This document shows positions 1 to 10,439 of a stretch of DNA of 64,000 nt, one piece after another (position 1 is the first letter of the stretch; every line of letters starts with the position of its first letter). The position numbers were made by a program, and so were the translations under genes. The notes beneath the pieces were generated by a model that was given only the letters and a program-made list of their open reading frames with translations, ran no database searches and was not told the origin of the DNA. The stretch covers positions 248,001 to 312,000 of the forward strand of contig JAUGWO010000107.1 of NCBI GenBank assembly GCA_049724395.1. Direction: 5' to 3'. This DNA comes from Spongospora subterranea f. sp. subterranea. Lineage: Eukaryota; Endomyxa: Phytomyxea; Phytomyxea; Plasmodiophorida.

Positions 1-795
1 TCCCCCATATACAGACTACCTACAGATCACACTAAACCGTGACCAACTACAGTACCATATCGTCTGTAGAACAATATGGGCCAATGACGGGACAGTAACG
101 TTTGATAGGGAGTTAGCGATACAGTTCATTTAAACACCAGTAGGACATGACACCACAATCGGAAGGACAATGTGCAATTAGGGATTCTCGAGGAGAACAA
201 ATTAAATCGCCATGACCTACTATTTCAATGATATGATGAGGATATGTATACAATATCTTGAAGGGAATTTCGGGGCAGGAGAATGGACGTAAAGAGATTG
301 TCTTATTGTGGTGGCGGACGGGCGCACCGGCACTCAGTGCCGTGGGTGGAGCCGTATACTCTAGTGCTCGGGCATTGCCACGAACCTGCCAGGGGCATCG
401 TCACGAAAGTGCCTGGGGCAATCACGAAGTGCCGGGTAGTTATTTCAGGTGCAGTTTTAAACGAGATAGTGCTTTTTCGAGGAGTTTTGATTGCGCGGTC
501 TGACGGGTCCGGGTTCGTTGAACAATTTTCAAATAAGCGCGATTCTCTTTTCAGGCATCTGCCGTAATCGTGCAATAATAATGCATAGTTGCACTATTAT
601 GCACGATTAAAATGCGCCTGGCACTTTGTTTACCTGACAGGTTTATATATTTCTGTTTTAAGTAAATTTTGGTTGGCGACTCAATTCTCCTGACACAATC
701 TCATATATTATGGCATCCACCCCCGCACAAGCGATCTCTGTCAATGCATCGCTTTCTGAAATAAAATTTGTGTTTAGGGATTTCGACGTAAAACA
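1..795. other. Non-coding upstream region of RFC1
   Basis: No convincing coding exon is visible. The overlapping short frames at 258-575 on both strands resemble no protein I know. The stretch 320-440 is rich in GGCAC/GTGCC words, including the palindrome GGCACTCAGTGCC near 337-349 and two copies of a TCACGAA(A)GTGCC word near 401 and 422. A strong inverted repeat follows at 565-609. This may be promoter DNA or the worn remains of a small repeat element. Confidence 0.5.
565..609. repeat. Imperfect inverted repeat (hairpin)
   Basis: The left arm TAATCGTGCAATAATA (565-580) pairs with the right arm TATTATGCACGATTA (595-609), with one unpaired base and a 14-nt loop containing ATGCAT. It lies about 190 bp upstream of the RFC1 start codon. 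It could be a cruciform-prone promoter element or the end of a decayed small transposon. The sequence does not say which. Confidence 0.6.
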
Positions 796-3700
796 ATGGC
801 GAAAAAGCAATCTCAGATGCGTGATTTTTTCAAGCCATCAACATCATCTGTTGATCCAAAACCTAGGCTTAACGGAACTTCAAAAATCAAAGAAGTCGAA
901 ACTATCTCGATGAACAACCCGATGGAATTGTCTCAAACGAAGTCCAATTCTCTAGGCAAGGCAGCCAACGATCCAGGTCCTGTGCCAGAGCGTCTCGAAT
1001 CTAAACAAGGATTGGACAAGGCAAAAAGAAAAAGCTCAGGACGTTCAAAGAAAAAGGGCAGTGAAGACATTAAAAATGACGTCGAACCCACAGATGAGGA
1101 GTCCGATAGTATTACGAAACCTGTTCCTAAAGTCAAATTACCTAACCCAAAAAAAGGTGCTGCGGTTCAGAAGAAAGGCGTTGCAATCACCAAGAAAGGC
1201 TGTACAAAGGTGTCACAACCAAAGCTAAGAGCTCGGCTAACGATGGGCGGGTCCAGAAAAAAAAAAGCAGGCAACGAAGAATATTACAATGACGATAGCG
1301 TATCGGAAGACAGTTCTGATGACGTTCAAATCACCTCCAAACATGTTAATCGCCGACGAATCACTATCAGTGATGATGAAGATGATGAGCCAACAAAACC
1401 TAAGGAGAAGCCTGTTCGAGATGCGGTCACTGCTACTCAAAAATTGGTCACTGACTACGCTGAACCGATCAAAGGTCCAATTCAACATCCAAAGCCCAAA
1501 CAGACTGCACCTAAAGAGTTCATCTCCAGCAAAGACTTTTTTTCTTCTGTTAAGAGTCGTGGCGCTATTGCACTGTTAGTTTCATCAAACGCTTCGTCAG
1601 CCTATTGATCATGTTTTCAACAGCAAGCCCATAAATGATCCTATCAAGCAAGTTTTTCCTGTTGAAGGTCAAACCGAGGCAGCACTGTAAATCGACACCT
1701 TGTTTTTTGTTCGTTTTTATTCTCATCGATAACGTTCTACAGTTCCATTATTTCTCCTTCTCCCCAGGGTCTCGAAGAAACACCTTCTCAACCATCCATC
1801 AATGGTGCCAATTGTTGCGCGCCTCTTCATTCAGTGTCGGAGCCTGTTTACCAACTGGGCCATCAGATCAATTCGCCATTACACGCTCTCAGGTTTGTCG
1901 CCTTGTTCGTGCCTTTATTGCTTCTAATAATCATTGTTAAGCACTGATAAAAAGAAAAATATCGTATCCATGGATACCTTAGCCGACGCATCGGTCCATA
2001 CAGGTTAGTTAGTTGCATCTCAACCCAAAGTTTTTTTTCAAATTCTAATTAAACAGATATCGGCAAATCAAATCCATCAAAAGCGACTGGTGGGAATGAA
2101 GTTGAAGTTCCGATGGTTGTTGATAAGCCCAGTTATCGGTAGGTTGTGTTCATATGTCATTCCGTTCTCTTGACGTTTGCTGGGGACTATCAGGTCATAC
2201 CAAAGGCCACCACCACCGAAACTAGGGCAAACAGATATCCCCCAGGTTTGTTGCGATTATAACTGTAAGGTGTTGCAATGATATTTGTCATAGGGACAGC
2301 CGAACTGCTTATTTGGAAAAAAATTTGTTGGTTATCAACTGGCGACAATTTTGTGTGGGTGCTGATTTGTTCATGTAAGGTTATCACTGGAGTTCTTTCA
2401 TCATTAGAGAGAGATGACTGTGCAGATTTGATCAAAAGCCTCGGCGGGTTGGCCAATACATCGTCTTAAACCACCATCCTGCGCATTGACCATGTTTAGG
2501 GCGGTCACCACAAACGTCTCGTCCAGGACCACCCATCTCATCGCTGGAGATGAGGCTGGGCCGAAAAAAGTCAGCATGGCTAAAGAAAAGGGCATTCCGA
2601 TCATGAACGAAGATGAACTGTTCAAGCTGATATCCTCATCATCGTCAATTACCAATTCATCTGCTCAATCGGTATTTGATTGCTACATATGCGACTTGTC
2701 ACGTCTGGCCAGTCATTCACAGATCGCATTTACATTTTATCGCTTAGGGCAACTCTAAAATCAGCAAAGCCAAGCAATTGCCCGTATTGCAAGCAGCTAT
2801 GTCTGGACCGGACACGTTTTTGATGTGGGTCGATAAGTATAAGCCGACAACCTCGTCACAACTTTGCGCAAACGCAACTCTCATCACAAAATTGAGTCGG
2901 TTTTTGAAGGACTGGTATGTTGGTCGTTCTCCGACTGTCGAAGTTGGTGAATATTGTCTCAGGCCGAACACAGACGCCGGAAAGCATGCTGTATTGCTAA
3001 GTGGTCCTCCAGGGATTGGAAAATCATCAGCAGCAGGGATTTGTGCTAAAGAAGCGGGATATACTGTTATTGAGATGAACGCCAGTACAACACGTTCAAA
3101 GAAGTCGTTGCTCGCCCATACGAAAGAGGTTGCGTAGTTGTCGCAAGCATCTGCTAAACAACGATTATTGAATTGCCCAACAGCTCCTGCAGAGTCACAA
3201 CATCTCCAGGTTTTTCACGTCGTCTTCATCTGTGTCAGCGAAAGGTTCTATGGGCAAAGTAAGGTTAGCTTGCAACGTTCGGTCTCGATATTCATTCTTT
3301 CGCAGAAAACTGTTTTGATAATGGACGAAGTTGATGGTATGTCCAACGGTGATAGGGGAGGTATGCAAGAGCTGTATTTACTGATCAAAACGACCAAGGT
3401 CCATTTTTACATGTCTCCTGTCAAGTCCTTACTAATGTCTCCGGTGTAGATTCCCATTATCTGTATTTGCAATGATCGCAACAGTATGAAAGTAAAGACG
3501 CTAGCGAGCTACTGCATTGATCTCCGGTTCCGGCGGTAAACGTCTAACAACTATCCATACGTGTTCGTGGTTACCCACGCTTTATAGGCCGATGGCGACT
3601 CAGATTGCCCAGCGAATGCAGTCCATTGCTAAAGCTGAAGGTGCTCAACAACTGCTGGATATTTGATTGAGGATTCTAATAGCAAGTAGGCCTGGAAATT

Positions 3701-4991
3701 GACCAACCTGCATTGATGAAGCTGGCTGAAATCACCCACGGAGACATCAGGCAAATGCTGAATACCATGCAAATGTGGCGAGCAGGGTCTGGCGGGGTTA
3801 TGCTATTCTTTGCTTTGTCTGATATCGTATTGATTAGATCAACCTCTACGAGCTTTGAAGATATCAAACGATCTCCTGCAAAAGACTTCGATAGCAGTGC
3901 CTTTGATGTTGCTCCACAGTTATTCCATACAGTTTCTCCTCTCCAATCTGTAATAGCTACCCGATATGTACGCATTTCCTCAACAATGTGTTGATTCAGG
4001 ATTGGCTGTCCAAAAGGATGGAAGCTTATTTTGTCGATCCGGACCTGATTCCGCTAATGGTGCAAGGGAATTACCTAAACTGCATACCTCAGCTACCGAT
4101 AGAAGAATCCAGTCAACCTGAACGCTATCGCGAGGTCGGGTGAACGTTTGAAATCTTATTGGCTCGTTTTCTAATCCACCTACAGTTGTTTTATCTGGAG
4201 CGATACAGTAAGGCAGCGAGCTCAATATCCGATGGAGATATAATCGGAAATCAAATCCGCAGCATGTCGTCATGGTCTCTCATGCCTGTACATGGTGTAT
4301 TGTCATCGGTGGTACCAGCTGTCCATGTCGCTGGTCGCCTTCAAGGTACCAATCTGGAATTGACCATATCGATGTATACTCATTCGGTTTAAATTTCTTA
4401 GGAATGATCGACTTTCCGCAATGGTTGGGAAAGAATTCGATTAGGAGAAAGAATCAAAGACTCCTTTCAGAGATACATTCCTGCCTAGTAGGCCATATAT
4501 CTGGCGGGACGTCGTTAGATATTGCCTTGGATTATTTGCCAGTTCTGCGGCGCCGTTTAACCCAGCCATTATCTGTTCATGGTCAGGAAGGAATCAATGA
4601 AGTCATCAAGATGATGAACCATTACCACCTCAGCCGAACAGATTTCGATACCCTGATTGAGTTGGGAAACGGACTATATGAGAAGATATCATTGGACTCC
4701 AAGGTCAAGGCGAAATTTACACGGGAGTTCAGCCGACGAAGCATCGCTCCTTCTGTATCTGGTAAAAGGGCTCGCCTTCCAGCGATTGATAGGGAAAAAT
4801 TTATCGGGGATGACGAAGGCGAGCATTCGTCTCCCGACATTGATATTGACGAAGGTACCGATAGTGAAAACGGCAACGAGTTTGATATTCCTGCACCATC
4901 AAAGAAATCTGCTGCGTCCAAGAAACCAGATGTCTCCAAACGCAAAGCCCCAGCGAAATCAACGTCTTTGAGGAAAAAAGTTCGCGCTTAA
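796..4991 (+). CDS. RFC1: Replication factor C subunit 1 (clamp loader large subunit)
   Basis: This is the large subunit of the RFC clamp loader, which opens PCNA and places it on primer-template junctions in the nucleus. The N-terminus carries a PIP box with Q5, M8, F11 and F12, followed by a long Lys/Ser/acidic linker. The BRCT domain (VITGVLSSLERDD, then TTNVSSRTTHLIAGDEAGPK) spans about 2370-2640. The AAA+ core follows, with Walker A SGPPGIGKSS (about 3000-3030), Walker B LIMDEVDGMSNGDRGG (about 3315-3362), and sensor/arginine region ICICNDRNSMKVKTLASYC and LRFRRPMATQIAQRM. The family C-terminal domain (FPQWLGKNS, LDYLPVLRRRLTQPL) ends in a basic Ser/Lys tail. About ten or more short introns interrupt it. 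An apparent stop at 3136-3138 lies in an intron of about 62 nt (GTTGCG donor). ATG 796 is chosen because it starts the PIP box. Confidence 0.96.
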
Positions 4992-5339
4992 TAAATCGTT
5001 CGCTATAAATTGTCAGTATAAAACTGGTTCGATGGTGCCAGAAATTCTTATCTGATTGAGAAATATGGATGACTTCAATTGATCAAAGGGCCTTAAGGAA
5101 ATTGTTTAATCAGCAGAGGGTTACGATGTTGATTGAGATAGATCTTGAAATGCTGTTCTAGAATAGGATTGAAGGCATATGAAAGCCATTTAGGTAGTTT
5201 CGAGGCTAAAGCTCACAACTTGATCCTCTATTGTTAAATTCCTCAAGAGCAACCTTTTCCTACCATCCCTCAGTTTCATGTTCTACCCTAAATTACACAA
5301 ACCAGGTAAAACTGGGCGCCCAATCATTGGATCACCCAA

Positions 5340-5507
5340 ATGGATCACTACGCCCAAGCGGTGCAAACGCTCCTCGTTCTGACAATCAACGCAGTCCATC
5401 CGCCCGACGAAAAAAACAACAAAAAGAAGAGTAAGGTTTACAAAAAACGTCGCTTAAGACGCCAAATCTTCTGTCATTGGCGCTATTGGTCCGGACCCGG
5501 AGTCTAA
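5340..5507 (+). CDS. Possible 55-aa basic small protein (weak)
   Basis: The RFC1-HUS1 gap of about 550 bp holds one ATG-started frame of 55 codons. It has a Lys-rich middle (NKKKSKVYKKRRLRRQ) and an aromatic end (FCHWRYWSGPGV). I do not recognise it. Its stop lies 41 bp before the HUS1 start, so it could also be 5' leader sequence. No other coding signal is visible in 4992-5548. Confidence 0.2.
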   Translation: MDHYAQAVQTLLVLTINAVHPPDEKNNKKKSKVYKKRRLRRQIFCHWRYWSGPGV

Positions 5508-5548
5508 TCAAATTGTCGCCAAGGGTTTTCATCAATCATTCCCGGGTC

Positions 5549-6889
5549 CCATGAAATTCCAGGCCAACATCATATTGCCTGATATCATGGCCAGTACGAT
5601 GATCGATATTCCAATGGCGGTTGCGGTTCTGAACCCCCCCTCCTTCCTCTGATCTATAGACGTACTTGGCATTCTGGATAAGATCGCCGCTGATTGTTTC
5701 ATGATCATGACGCCAACTCATTGGTCGTTTAGAATGATCACAGACAGTACGACGAATGACAAGGCGTTTGTTGAATTTAATGTGGTCGGTGCTATTGGGG
5801 ATTATCATCATCATTATATTCCGAAATGTGGGTTTATCAGTCGTCAATGTTCACTCAATACACGATCGAATCGCGATCTGATAATGAGATTCCATTAATT
5901 TTGACGACCGGTAATCTAGTTCGAGTGCTCTTAGATCTGCCCATGGTTCACATCAAGCCTATATTAAACTGGATAGCCGAAACGGTCAAGTCTGTCTCTG
6001 CTTCCAAATCAGTAAAGTTCGACGTCCCGCTTTTGATCGCGTTTGCCTTCATTAATCGATTGTTTATAGGATCGTGGTGAAGCCAATATTATACAGAATG
6101 TGCCAGTGACCCTTAAACCTGCTAGTTCCATTTTGGTATTCAATATATTGGCACCATTATCGCCATCAGATTGTTTTAGCCTCAACCAGTCGTTCTTAGA
6201 CCGATTGTGAACCAAATGTTGATTTACCTCAAGTTCGGATGAAGATGCCAAACCTTCGCATTTTGAGCCGAATTGTTGATCGGATGAAAACGGTGATGGC
6301 GCAGTAAGTCGTTGGACCACGTTATTCTCAGCGCTCTCCTGTTTTAGGTCGATGAGTGTCTGAAAATTGAGGCCAATACTGATGGAGAAGCTGTAAACCG
6401 TTGATGATTTGGTGAAATGAGGGATTATTCATCGTGATGATAGGTATTTTCTGCCCAAAATGAGATGGCCCATATTCAGAACAATGTACCGAGATTTAAG
6501 GTTCAAGTCGAGATGTAAATATATATATATTGTGCATTATTTGCTGTCTACATGCTGTACTTATTCAACTGTAGCTGATAGCTCCCAAATCATGGCGTCG
6601 GTTTCAGCCACCTGCACCGTATCAATCAAGAATTTCTGTAAGGTCGTCACCTTCTCTCCCTCGTCGCCTCAAATAACCCTTGATCGCAGCGAAAATGTTG
6701 AATTGTCATGTTCTAGATCCGTCTGTTGTTGTTGGATGTAATCGTTGGCGGTTTCCGTATTTCGGTCTTATGTCTGATGTATATTCTCCCTGTTTAGGTA
6801 TCGCTGAAAATAACTGGTTTGTGGTCTATCTGGAACTACGAGAGATGATCGGGACCGTGACGTATTATATCCCTCTTCTTTCAGATTAA
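5549..6889 (+). CDS. HUS1: Checkpoint clamp subunit HUS1 (9-1-1 complex)
   Basis: HUS1 forms the PCNA-like 9-1-1 ring with RAD9 and RAD1, which is loaded at damaged DNA and activates the ATR-type checkpoint. The gene is split into many small exons, so no single frame shows it. Spliced in order I read MKFQANIILPDIMAN, then VLGILDKIAADCFMIMTPTH, FTQYTIESRSDNEIPLILTT with GNLVRVL, SASKSVKF, NIIQNVPVTLKPASSIL, EPNVDLPQVRMKMPNLRILS, IVDRMKT, DECLKIEANTDGEA, VSIKNFCKVV, and finally NNWFVVYLELREMIGTVTYY with IPLLSD. Each segment matches the HUS1 family in sequence and order: the MKF start, NNEIYLELTSENL, IPIKVIP, IEANLDGE, and the SLQYFIPALS end. There are roughly eight introns. It follows RFC1 head-to-tail. 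Confidence 0.9.
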
Positions 6890-8470
6890 TAATATATATA
6901 AACCAGTGTCAAATAACCTGGAATCAGCCAACTTCATTTACTACATCGTCGATCGCGGATTTCTCCGAACTCAACATTGTCAGTTCGAAGTTCAAATCTG
7001 GGACCAAACAAGCAAGGCACAATCTGAGTTCGTTGGAGAACGAAATTCGCGATTAGTCATTGTGAACAGTTGGAGTAGTTCGTGAATTGATGCTGTTTTG
7101 GGTTCCGAGATCGAGAAGACCATCAGGGATCGTTGATATGTCATCTCCTTATTAACGATGACTATACAAAAAGTCAGATCCTGATATATCGTCAGCCATC
7201 AAGCGGGTCTCAATTGATCACACCGCTGATCTTAGTCCCGGCGACGAACATGGTGAAGATTATTTTGTCAACATCGGCCAGGATGCCATTAGTGATATCG
7301 GTAATGCCGTCTACATCTTCATACCGTAATCGTCAATGATCTGGATTACAAATGGACACAACAAGAGGAGATGCCTGTACAAGCAGTAGGGATTACATCC
7401 CAGGGCTGCTTTCTTCCATCACGACAACGTCAATCTTTGACAGGTTCGGGATCTGTACGCGCTGTTCAGCATTGCCAAGTATTCTGTCTAACATTTGAGG
7501 AACCAGAGTGCGACCCAGGGATTAACAAACAGCAAAAGCGACCGATTGTGCAGGACAAAGCGATCGTCGAGATCCAATGAGCGTTTACCGTTATGGATGC
7601 CGTTGCTTGTTGTTATGGTCGGTCGAAACACCCGTTGACGCGATCATTCCCTGGGTCACAGACTGCCAAGACAGATGCCCAAACCTGGCAACGATTGGAA
7701 GAAATGGCGCCGATTTCTGCAACCGCTCCAAGAGAGGCACCCCTAGCTCTGGGCATGTTTCTGTAATTCCTATTATTCAGCAAATCTGGTTGACCATTGT
7801 AATCCAATCACTGTTAATCTCAAGGTGCAGGCGCCATAATCGTGCGACATATTGACAAGTCTGATGGTCCACTTTATCTCTAAGCCGAACTCAAACGGCT
7901 GCTATTTGTGAAGATTGTGGCTGCCTTGCTTGATCCCCGATTCAATCTTCTCTGGTCCTTTCAGGCACCACATATGGCCATGGCCAGCATAACGCCCAAC
8001 AACTGATTGGAAACCCGCTCACACTTTTGTGACATAGCGTTTTTCAATCATTGAGTTGAACTTGTTCTTTAGAGGTCAGTTCGCTGCTGATAAATAAACC
8101 ACCGAATTCCGAGTGAGTAATCGGTTCATGAGTATTGACGACAAAGGTCAGGGTGAGCTCTTTCAACTTCATCAATGTAGCCATTCTCAACCAGAGACCA
8201 ATCGTAAATAAGATCCCCCAAATATGTACTACATGTATTATGGGGAATTCCCCCTGAGAAACCCCAACAACTTCACGACGACGTCTACCTGAAATGACTC
8301 CCTTTATCACTCCATGTCTCTCTCGCGTCAAGATCATCATCACACCATAAATCTTGTCATCACTCCCCCCGATCCGATCACGAAATTTTTTCGGGACGGA
8401 TTGATCAAGTTCTCCGCAATCCGAGACCTGTTTTTGCCAACGGTCGACCTTAATTGTCACGCGCTAATTC
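6890..8470. other. Gap of about 1.6 kb with coding-like fragments only
   Basis: Several plus-strand frames look protein-like but I could not assemble them. One ends near 7080 (includes SNNLESANFIYYIVDRGF and FEVQIWDQTSKAQSEFVGE). One at about 7216-7320 contains GEDYFVNIGQDAISDIGNAV. One at about 7320-7580 contains TVIVNDLDYKWTQQEEMPVQ. One near 7640-7770 contains TDAQTWQRLEEMAPISATAP. Together they suggest one diverged multi-exon plus-strand gene between HUS1 and the EF-hand gene, or a decayed one. No family is recognised. A long minus frame at 8044-8460 has only a GTG start and I do not support it. Confidence 0.3.
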
Positions 8471-8995
8471 ATGGTGAAGAAGTCTGATTCAGGGCGCAGC
8501 TCAGGGCCGAACGAAGTAGTTCGTACTAGTAGAAAGAGTTCGCTTGCCGATGATGATGATGATGAATATATCCAAGGAAGTGACGACGCCATGGAGGACG
8601 ATATTCCTTGCAGAAGTCGTCGCACGAAACCGTCTGGTCCCACCGTTTTGAGCACAGCGAGAAGCAAATCCTGTTCAGCTGCAAAATCAAAACCTTCTGC
8701 TAAAAGAAAGATATCTCGGAAGAAGACTTTACAAGACGATCGACTATCTGTTGAGCAATTAATGGGCGCGTTTCGATTATTGGATAGAGAATCTAAAGGG
8801 ATCATAACACGAGGCGATATCGAGTCTGCGGTTGGGGAGATAAAGGGGGATCCATTAGAACATAATGACGCCATTGCTATGCTGAATGAGGCCGATAAAC
8901 GAGGCGATAACAACGGGACTGTGAACTTATCCGATTTCATGATCATGATGGAATCGGTATTTCCGGAAGCGTTCAAAACCCAATTCACATCTTGA
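8471..8995 (+). CDS. EF-hand (centrin/calmodulin-like) protein with basic/acidic N-terminus
   Basis: A 174-aa intronless frame with an ATG start. Residues 1-95 are low-complexity: an acidic run (DDDDDEYIQGSDDAMEDD) and then a Lys/Arg/Ser-rich segment with nuclear-signal-like KRKISRKK. Residues 96-170 resemble one EF-hand pair of the calmodulin/centrin type (FRLLDRESKGIITRGDIESA and NEADKRGDNNGTVNLSDFM). Both loops deviate from the consensus. The first has Lys where an acidic or Asn ligand is usual and Asp at the last position. The second appears two residues too long. Calcium binding may therefore be weak or lost. Role unknown; the basic segment would fit a nuclear or centrosomal protein. Confidence 0.75.
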   Translation: MVKKSDSGRSSGPNEVVRTSRKSSLADDDDDEYIQGSDDAMEDDIPCRSRRTKPSGPTVLSTARSKSCSAAKSKPSAKRKISRKKTLQDDRLSVEQLMGAFRLLDRESKGIITRGDIESAVGEIKGDPLEHNDAIAMLNEADKRGDNNGTVNLSDFMIMMESVFPEAFKTQFTS

Positions 8996-9328
8996 GAACT
9001 ATCTGGGTCAAGTGTATCAGTTCGATGTGCTCGGCCGATAAAAGAGTCATCCAATCTTGTTCCGTCAAGTTTAACTGGCCGGATATCAAGTCTGTTGAAA
9101 CCTGACAAGACCTGAATATGGCGCTACAACAAACCGATACTCAGAGTGAATATATATTCCTATCATGTAGTCTGTGGTTCAATAATGGTGTTAAAATTGA
9201 TCCCATCTGAGCCGAGTAGCCAATCATCGAACAGTACAGTGTAGCTGGACCTATATCACTGCCATAGTAACTGGTCAAATACTGCCCTGGACCTGGCGCT
9301 ACACCGAGCCAATATCGGGATCGGAACT

Positions 9329-10439
9329 ATGCGCTTATGGCTCTTGGTCAATATATTGCTACTCGCGATGATCGTTGAGTCTGGTGTTCCTGGTGCCTAT
9401 ACGGTCGCCCGATCTAATCTTACATTGGTCGATACCAGCCGTTGTTTCGTCCCATCGCACTGTAATAAGGGATTGGAATTCCGATTACGATTCGGCCGAC
9501 AAATCACCCTCGATATATATCTACCCGGTAATACGCCTGGGCCATTTCCGCTCCTTGTATTCGGATATACTTCTCCCGATCGGTTTGATAATCTTATACG
9601 ATCGATCTCATCGTCTGGGTGAGTGTCGCCATCCTCCCCACCCACCGAACTGTATTTACCCTTTCTCGTCTCGTAGAGTTGTTGTCGCCGCTTTCCCCGT
9701 TTTTGACCTCAACCACAACCTGGATTTCGCCAAAGATCTTCTGTTCGTCTCGACCGAAATGCATTACGAGAATGCGTCTCCAATATCCTCTTTCTACGGA
9801 AAAGTAAAAAGTTCAGACCCAGATTTGACAGATTGTTTAATATTGTGTGAGTAGATCATAACAGGAAAGGCGTGTATAATGGGTCAAGGGATCGGGTCAT
9901 CAAGTCCATATCTGATCACCCAACCAGACCTGCAACCGTATAACATACCGGTTAATATAACAGGGATAATATCATTAGGATTACGATTGACTACAGAAGG
10001 CGGTTTGTTCGGTGCCGCATCAACATCGACAGCCCCCGCATTGATCATTGCTGCCGAGAACGATTGTGTCTATCCACCCAGCTCAAACGCCATTCCTTTA
10101 TATAATGCTATTAGCCGTTATCCGGCCGCTTGTAAAACATATGTGGAAGTTCGCAACGCGAGTTCGTGCACGTTGGCGGATGCGTTTATCAGTGATTGTC
10201 AGGCGGATGAAGCGTTCTGCCATCCAAGTACTGGCATAGGATCCTCAATGCATCAAAACTTAACCGCCCAGATAATATCTCCATGGCTTTCAGGAATAAT
10301 GCAGGATGATATGGCCGAATGGATCAGGTTCAAATCCAGTTTACGCTCCATGACGTCAACGTCGCTTGCCTTTTTGCAATTGTGCCATAGACTCAACGCC
10401 ACACATATAATGTCTCTGTCCTCGGCCAAAGGTCAATGA
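9329..10439 (+). CDS. Secreted alpha/beta-hydrolase-like protein, probably catalytically dead
   Basis: The N-terminus is a signal peptide (MRLWLLVNILLLAMIVES). The strand region FPLLVFGYTSPD and then VVVAAFPVFD fits the chlorophyllase/polyester-hydrolase-like branch of alpha/beta hydrolases. Exon 1 ends near 9619 (GTGAGT donor). A second intron of about 56 nt (about 9811-9866, GTTCAG donor) removes an apparent stop and joins YGKVK to KACIMGQGIGSSSPYL. The nucleophile elbow reads G-Q-G-I-G, not G-x-S-x-G. The acid site END-CVYPPSSN is kept. The region where this family usually has ...HC... reads NASSC. So Ser and His of the triad both appear replaced. Later Cys-rich loops (SDCQADEAFC) suggest an extracellular disulfide-bonded protein. 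Confidence 0.75.

Noticed and set aside
3136-3138. In-frame stop inside the RFC1 AAA+ domain suggesting a broken gene
   Set aside because: It lies in an intron of about 62 nt (GTTGCG...CTGCAG). Splicing joins HTKE to SHNISRFF in phase and matches the family.
8044-8460. 138-codon minus-strand frame next to the EF-hand gene start
   Set aside because: Its first codon is GTG, the first in-frame ATG is far inside, the product resembles nothing, and it would place two starts 11 bp apart.
9849-9854. Stop codon in the middle of the hydrolase gene
   Set aside because: A 56-nt intron with GTTCAG donor and ATAACAG acceptor removes it and restores the nucleophile-elbow region.
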